Source of the DNA: Himantopus leucocephalus
Lineage: Eukaryota; Chordata; Aves; Charadriiformes; Recurvirostridae
Assembly: GCA_003993805.1 (NCBI GenBank)
Contig: RSEF01000003.1
Location: forward strand, 41,302,658 to 41,366,657
Direction of reading: 5' to 3'
DNA: 64,000 bases
The notes beneath the pieces are model-generated. The model was not told where the DNA came from, did no database searches, and saw only the letters and a list, made by a program, of their open reading frames with translations. The position numbers and the translations under genes are program-made. The first letter of the stretch is position 1; each line of letters opens with the position of its first letter. Below, piece by piece: positions 56,201 to 62,200 of the stretch.

Positions 56201-59200
56201 ATTTTTACATTTTAAATCAGTGATACTGTATTTCTGTATTTCATTCACTTCCTTTTACAGTTCATTTTGTAGATTTGATAGATCAGATGAAACAAAAATA
56301 AAAGCTTAAGAAATTTAAATCAGGATTGTGAATACTAAAATACACAACCATAAAATACAGAAAATCGGGAAAACATGTTTATCATCTTGCTCAATATAAG
56401 GTCTTATGCCAGGGACTAAAATGTATGGTTATATTTTAAATATGTGCGTTAATACCCGAAGTTCCCCAATCTAAAATTAAGTTTTTATTTTAAAATTTTT
56501 AATTAGTACTATATTTGTTATTTCAAGACAGAATAGCAAAATTACTAAGAAAAAGATCATATGTAAATGTAGTAGATGTGAATTTTATATTCCTACAATT
56601 TTAATTCTAAATGATGAATTCTGCAGTTCACGTACAGTCTTGTATTGAAACAACAAAGCTACAAGATGAAATTTTCAAAGACAAATGCCTAAAAACCAGA
56701 TTTCTGTGAATGTCAAACTGCAAGTCTAGAATTAGACAGTGTGTTAAGAGTATTTAAGCTTCCTGGACTTTCTCAGGTCTCTGAAGTTGAATAGACTATA
56801 AGTGAATTTTAACTCACTTCTTACAAATGTTTTCTTTGAATTTGCATCATTGCCAGATTGAATACTTTATTTATACTCTGGGCAGTATTTTCAGCATATA
56901 TAGTTTGAGTTTGAGACATCCTAAACAGGAAAAAAAAAAAGGAAAACTATATAAAACTTTAATAAACAAGTTTTAAAGTAACTACACAACATTTACCTCA
57001 GTAACTGCAGAACATGAAATGTTAAGACAGTAAAAGAAATCAGGAGACATAATGTACAAATAAAATAAATTGTCTTTTACATTTTGACTTTTAGAACAAC
57101 ATTTTTCTGTCATGCTGAGATCAAGTTGTAAGATGGAGCATGAGAGGGATATTCTTGATACTGTACTGTCATTCTGGAGCACTAACTACACATATAGAAA
57201 GGAAACAGTAACATAATAGATATAACCTCTCTGCAATCATATTCTAGAAGTTCACTTGGAGATAGGGAAATATGGAATAATCAAATTGAAATTGAAGCTT
57301 ACGTCCTTATAATCTCAGCAAAGTGTGGAAAGTTTGAGAAATGTGTCTAAACCTTGTCCTATCAGTATATTGATTAATAAATGATTATTTTTCCTGCTTT
57401 ATATAATGATAAGATAGTATTGTTAATTTTGGACCTGTTCAGGCTGTAGACCTTCAGTAAAGCATTTCTGCAGAAGATCTAACTCGTACCAAAAACCTAC
57501 GCAGGGAACCTGCCATTTTCAATTTCTTTTCCAAAGCACATACATGCTCTGATCCTCAGCTTTTATGAGAGGCTGCTGTTAAATTACACTTTTAAATATG
57601 AGGCATCACCGTGAACGTGTAACAAGGCTGGATTGCTGAATGGGCAAAACAATCTGTTTCCTATCAGAGTAGATTGTATTCGTGGCAAAATGCCATGGTC
57701 TCACTGTTAAATCTGCCTATGCCTAGTCTGGAGAGTTTAAGACCGCTGCATAGTCTTGCAATTTCTTCCCCTCCCACTGTGGGAAGGAGGTGCTGCATAG
57801 AGAGAGTGAGCATGGCTTCTGCTTGGCTCTGAGAAGGTGGGTTGGCTGGTATAGGAGGCTTTTGCCCCTTGTGAACATAAAGGGGCTGCCTAGTGGTGCA
57901 GGGTGAGAGGCAGAGAGAGCAAGCTCATTTTCCACAATCTCCTCCAAATCCCACTGAACAATCTTAAGCCCCTTTTCTCATTTACAGCTCTGAGAACCAT
58001 GTGCCCCTGCCTTTCCTCAGGAATGAGCCTCTGGAACATTTTATTTTTTCCTTATGATGCAGAGATCCTTGAGCTAGTTCTGTGGATGGAGTTACTAATG
58101 AAATGTAAAGACGACAATTGCAATCCTTGCATCTGAAAGGTGTCATCAACCCTGCTGCAGAATTTCCAGAGGAAAGGACCTGCGGAACAGTGTCCCACAA
58201 ACTGGTCTTTCTTAGACAAAGACTGGGATTGCATTCACCAAAAGATTTTAATACTCATTTTGATGATTTAGATTTTATGGTTTATGAACCTCTTATGTTT
58301 TTGAGCTGCATAAAACATGTCATAGGGATCCCCTTTCATCAGCCAAAATACATACTGTTATTAAAGGATTTAGAGCCCTCTAGCGGTGTTCTGCATCTCC
58401 ATTCATTAATTTTATTTTAAACATTGATTTACAAAGCTCTATAGCATCATTTTTATGTGTTATTATTTTTTTTTTTATTTTTTTTAGTAGTATTACTTAC
58501 TGGTTTCCCACAGCATCTGTATTTTTGGGATTGCTTGCAATCTATAAAGTAGTAGGTTACTTAGAAGCTAAAAAGAACAAATTCTCAGTTCCCATGCTTT
58601 GTTTATCTCCTGTATAGGTGAGGTACTGAGGGTCTTCAAAAGTGTTTTTACGGCATTAATTATGTAGACCATCAAAGAGAAGATTTTGCTGATAAAGAAT
58701 TACGTGACAGAGAGTTCAGAGTTGTTTACAGGAAACTAAATGAGCCTGACCTAACTGAAATCAAGCATTTGGTGGCATGAGAAAGTTCTGAGGGACATGA
58801 TTTTATAGGCTATTCTAGATAATGGAAATGTGGACCTTGATGTGGCTGAGAAAATAGAATAGAAAGGGAGAGGTTCTTAACATGGTCTAACAGACAAGTA
58901 GGTGCAGACATATTTGAGCTTATAACAAACTTGGGAAGAGGAGGAATTATGGTGATCAGATTGGAATACTGAATTTTTGAAGGCTGCACAGGCTTTAATA
59001 CCTTGCAAATTTGTGGAAAAAGATCCAGAATGCTCCAGGCATTCTTTTTCCTAATCCGAGAAAAAGAGTCAAAGTGATCCCTGAATCATGTGATTTGATT
59101 AATGGAGAGAAAACTGTATAAAATACCAGAGAACAGAGTAGTTGAGAAAACTTAAGAAAGATCAAGGGTTTCATTCAACGTTACATCTTGTGCTTTGTGA

Positions 59201-62200
59201 AATGTTTTCATCTTTTAAAAGTGTGGTTTTTATAATTTCAGGCTACCTTATGGTTTGAATTGATCGTAAGGTCTTGGAAAGAAGTGTCAGAAACAGACTG
59301 TAGGACTGTGTAATAAGTAAGAAACAGTGAGGGAAGTTTGTATGTACTCACCATACAAGGTTGTACCTGAAGCTATTTTAGCAGAAGATACTACATAATG
59401 AAAGTATGTAGAGTAGTGAAAGGCAGCTCAGTGAGGGAAAACTCAGTATGTACTCATACAAAATATTGAAGGAAAGCAGAAAGAAGATAGGATTGAGTGT
59501 TTAAAAGAATGTTAGGAATGGCCGTCTCTATGGCACCAAGTAGGCTCATGAATAGTAGTAGTATTCAAGGAATATTCTTAGGCATTTTTTGAGAATGTTT
59601 TACACAGGTAGTAGTAGGTGGATGCCACATAGCTGTCGATGAATCAATAAAAGCATTTTTTCAAGACTGTATGTTCAGTGCAGTGAGGGAAAGAAGAAAA
59701 CTGGAGAAGTAGGTAAGTCTAAGATTTGTGGTTTTGTGAATGACAGAAACAGAAATACATTTCTATTGGAGCAGATTGATCTGGAATGGATGGTGGGAAA
59801 ACACAGGAAAAGAGTGGAAGTGGAAGAAGTGGAAGCAAAGGAGCGGGATAACCCACAAGAGACATGGGATGGATAGATGGAGAGTTGGATCAGAGCTTAG
59901 AGATCCAAGTCCAAAACTGTATTGTTTGTTAGTTGTCAATAAAAAAGGAGAAAATAGATTTATTTATATGTCTCAAAGCAGTACATGTACCAACATAGTT
60001 TTTCTCCCTTTAAAGTTCTTTGCTTATAGATTCCACGAATGTTATAAAGCAGAAATGTGAGGCATAAAGTAAGCTTGTATCTACTGCTGTTATGGACCAG
60101 ACAGAATAACATGCTTATGTTTTTACCCTTCCCTTGAGGTTTCTTTTCTCTTTCTCTGAAGCAGCCCAATAACCACCCAGCTTACACATTTCAGTATTAT
60201 TTATGCCATTATTTTTTCATGGAGTTAGAGAATCAGTGAATATATTTAGAAGGAATAAGTTGAATGTGTCAAAGTTTAACTTTAGCCTCCTTTGAAAATC
60301 TTCATGTAGCCATTTTGGTCTTTGAGAGAAGGGATTTATAATTACCTGGCAAAGAGTGAATTTTAACTTAAACACTCTTAAAATAGCTTTTTATGAATCA
60401 CTTACAATTAAGAGAATTTTTGAATGAAGCATAGTAAGCTATGAAAAGATAAGCACATATGATCATGCTACAGATACTTAACCAAATGAATGTCTGTGGA
60501 AGCTTTTCTTTCCACACAGCTGTTAATGTTATTTTACACTCTGTTGCACTAGACAAGAAATGTGAACAAGCTCTTTTTCTTCATCTCAGCTTGACAATTG
60601 ACAAACTAACTTTGAAGTGAGAAGTGGCAATTTTTAAGGCACTCTATGAAATCTCGTAATCATCGGACTCTCTCTTCAACAGTTTGAGAGAGAATAACAG
60701 AGAACAGTCAACACAATTCAAACTTGGCATGTTGTTATTTCTGTTATTTCACTAGCTAAATAATATTTTCTGAATAGTACTTTGGCTGTGGCTAGGTTTT
60801 TCTTTGTTCTTGAGCAGTAACTTGCCTTGCCTTGAACAGGGTTTGCCTTTAACACTACATTTATGCCCTTCTTAAGGGCATCTTTATTCTTTCCAGACTT
60901 GCTGCTCTTTATCTTGACAGAATTTAATGTATTTTTTTCCTGAACCAGGAGTACACTTACTTTGGGATTTTTGTTGTTGTTATTAAAGCTTCAAGCAAGA
61001 CTTGCTTTGATGTTTCCTATCCTCCATTTTCCATTTCTTCTGCAAAAACATCTAAATTGCAACCTTCCTTCTATTATTTATTATAACTTAGAAATATAGT
61101 AATATAATTTTATAACAATGACATACTTAAGAAATTTTACTTTTAGACTATAAATGAGAAGATTAGGTGAATTGATCACGGTCTCTAGGTAAAGAAGATG
61201 TCTCAGTTGAGGAATCTTGTTTCAAAGACAAATGTTTGTCTTTTATGGTGATTGGAAGATTAATATAGTCTGTATTTTGCTGGGCTTTGTATGTTTGGTG
61301 GTTTTGTCTTGTTTAAAATAACTGAGAGCCCAGCTCAAAGAATCACAGAATTGTTGAGTTTGGGAGGGACATCTTGAGATCATCTGGGCAAGCAGGGGCA
61401 GCTAAAGCAGGTTGTCGAGGTCCATGTCCAGATGCATTATGCTTATCTCCATAGCTTCTCTGGCAACCTGTTCCAGTGTTTGACCACCCTCACAGTATAA
61501 AGTGTTTTCTTGTGTTCAGATGAAGTTTTATGTATTTTAACTTCTGTCCATTGCCTCTTGTCCTGTCACTGAGCACCACTGAGAAGAGTCTGGCTCCCTC
61601 TTCTTCATTCCCTCCTACCAGATGTTTATACTCATGACATTCCCCCCTGAGCCTTCTCTTCTCCAGGCTGCACGGTCTCAGCTGTCTCTGCCTCTCCTCA
61701 TAAGAAAGATGCCTCAGCCCTTTACTCATCTTTATGGCCCTGTGCTATACTTGTTCCAGTAAATCGGTGTCTTTCTTGCACCAGGGAGCCCAGAACTGGA
61801 CTCATAACTCCAGATGTGGCCTGACCAGTGCCAAATAGAAGGGAAGGGTCACCTCCCTGAAGCTGCTGGCAAGGCTGTTCTTTATGCAGTCCAGGATACT
61901 TCTGTTGTTCTTTGATGTGAGGCTACATTACTGGCTTATGTTCCGCTTGTCTACCAGGTCCTCCAGGTCCTTCTCTGCCGAGCAGGTTTCCAGCTGCTCA
62001 GCCTCCAGTGTATTGTGTTGCCTGGGGTTATTCATCCCCACATGCAGGACTGCATTTCTCCTTGTTGAACTTCCTTGAGATTCCTCTTAGCCCAATTCTC
62101 CAGCCTGTTGAGGTCCCTCTGATTGCCAGCACAACCATCTGGTGCATCAGCTGTTCTTTCTAGTGTTGTATCTAAGGGTAGTACCCCTGGGGTACTCCAC

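Noticed and set aside
59740..60060. 106-codon Trp/Lys-rich open frame in intron 15
   Set aside because: Purine-rich composition explains it. No domain or homologue was recognised.
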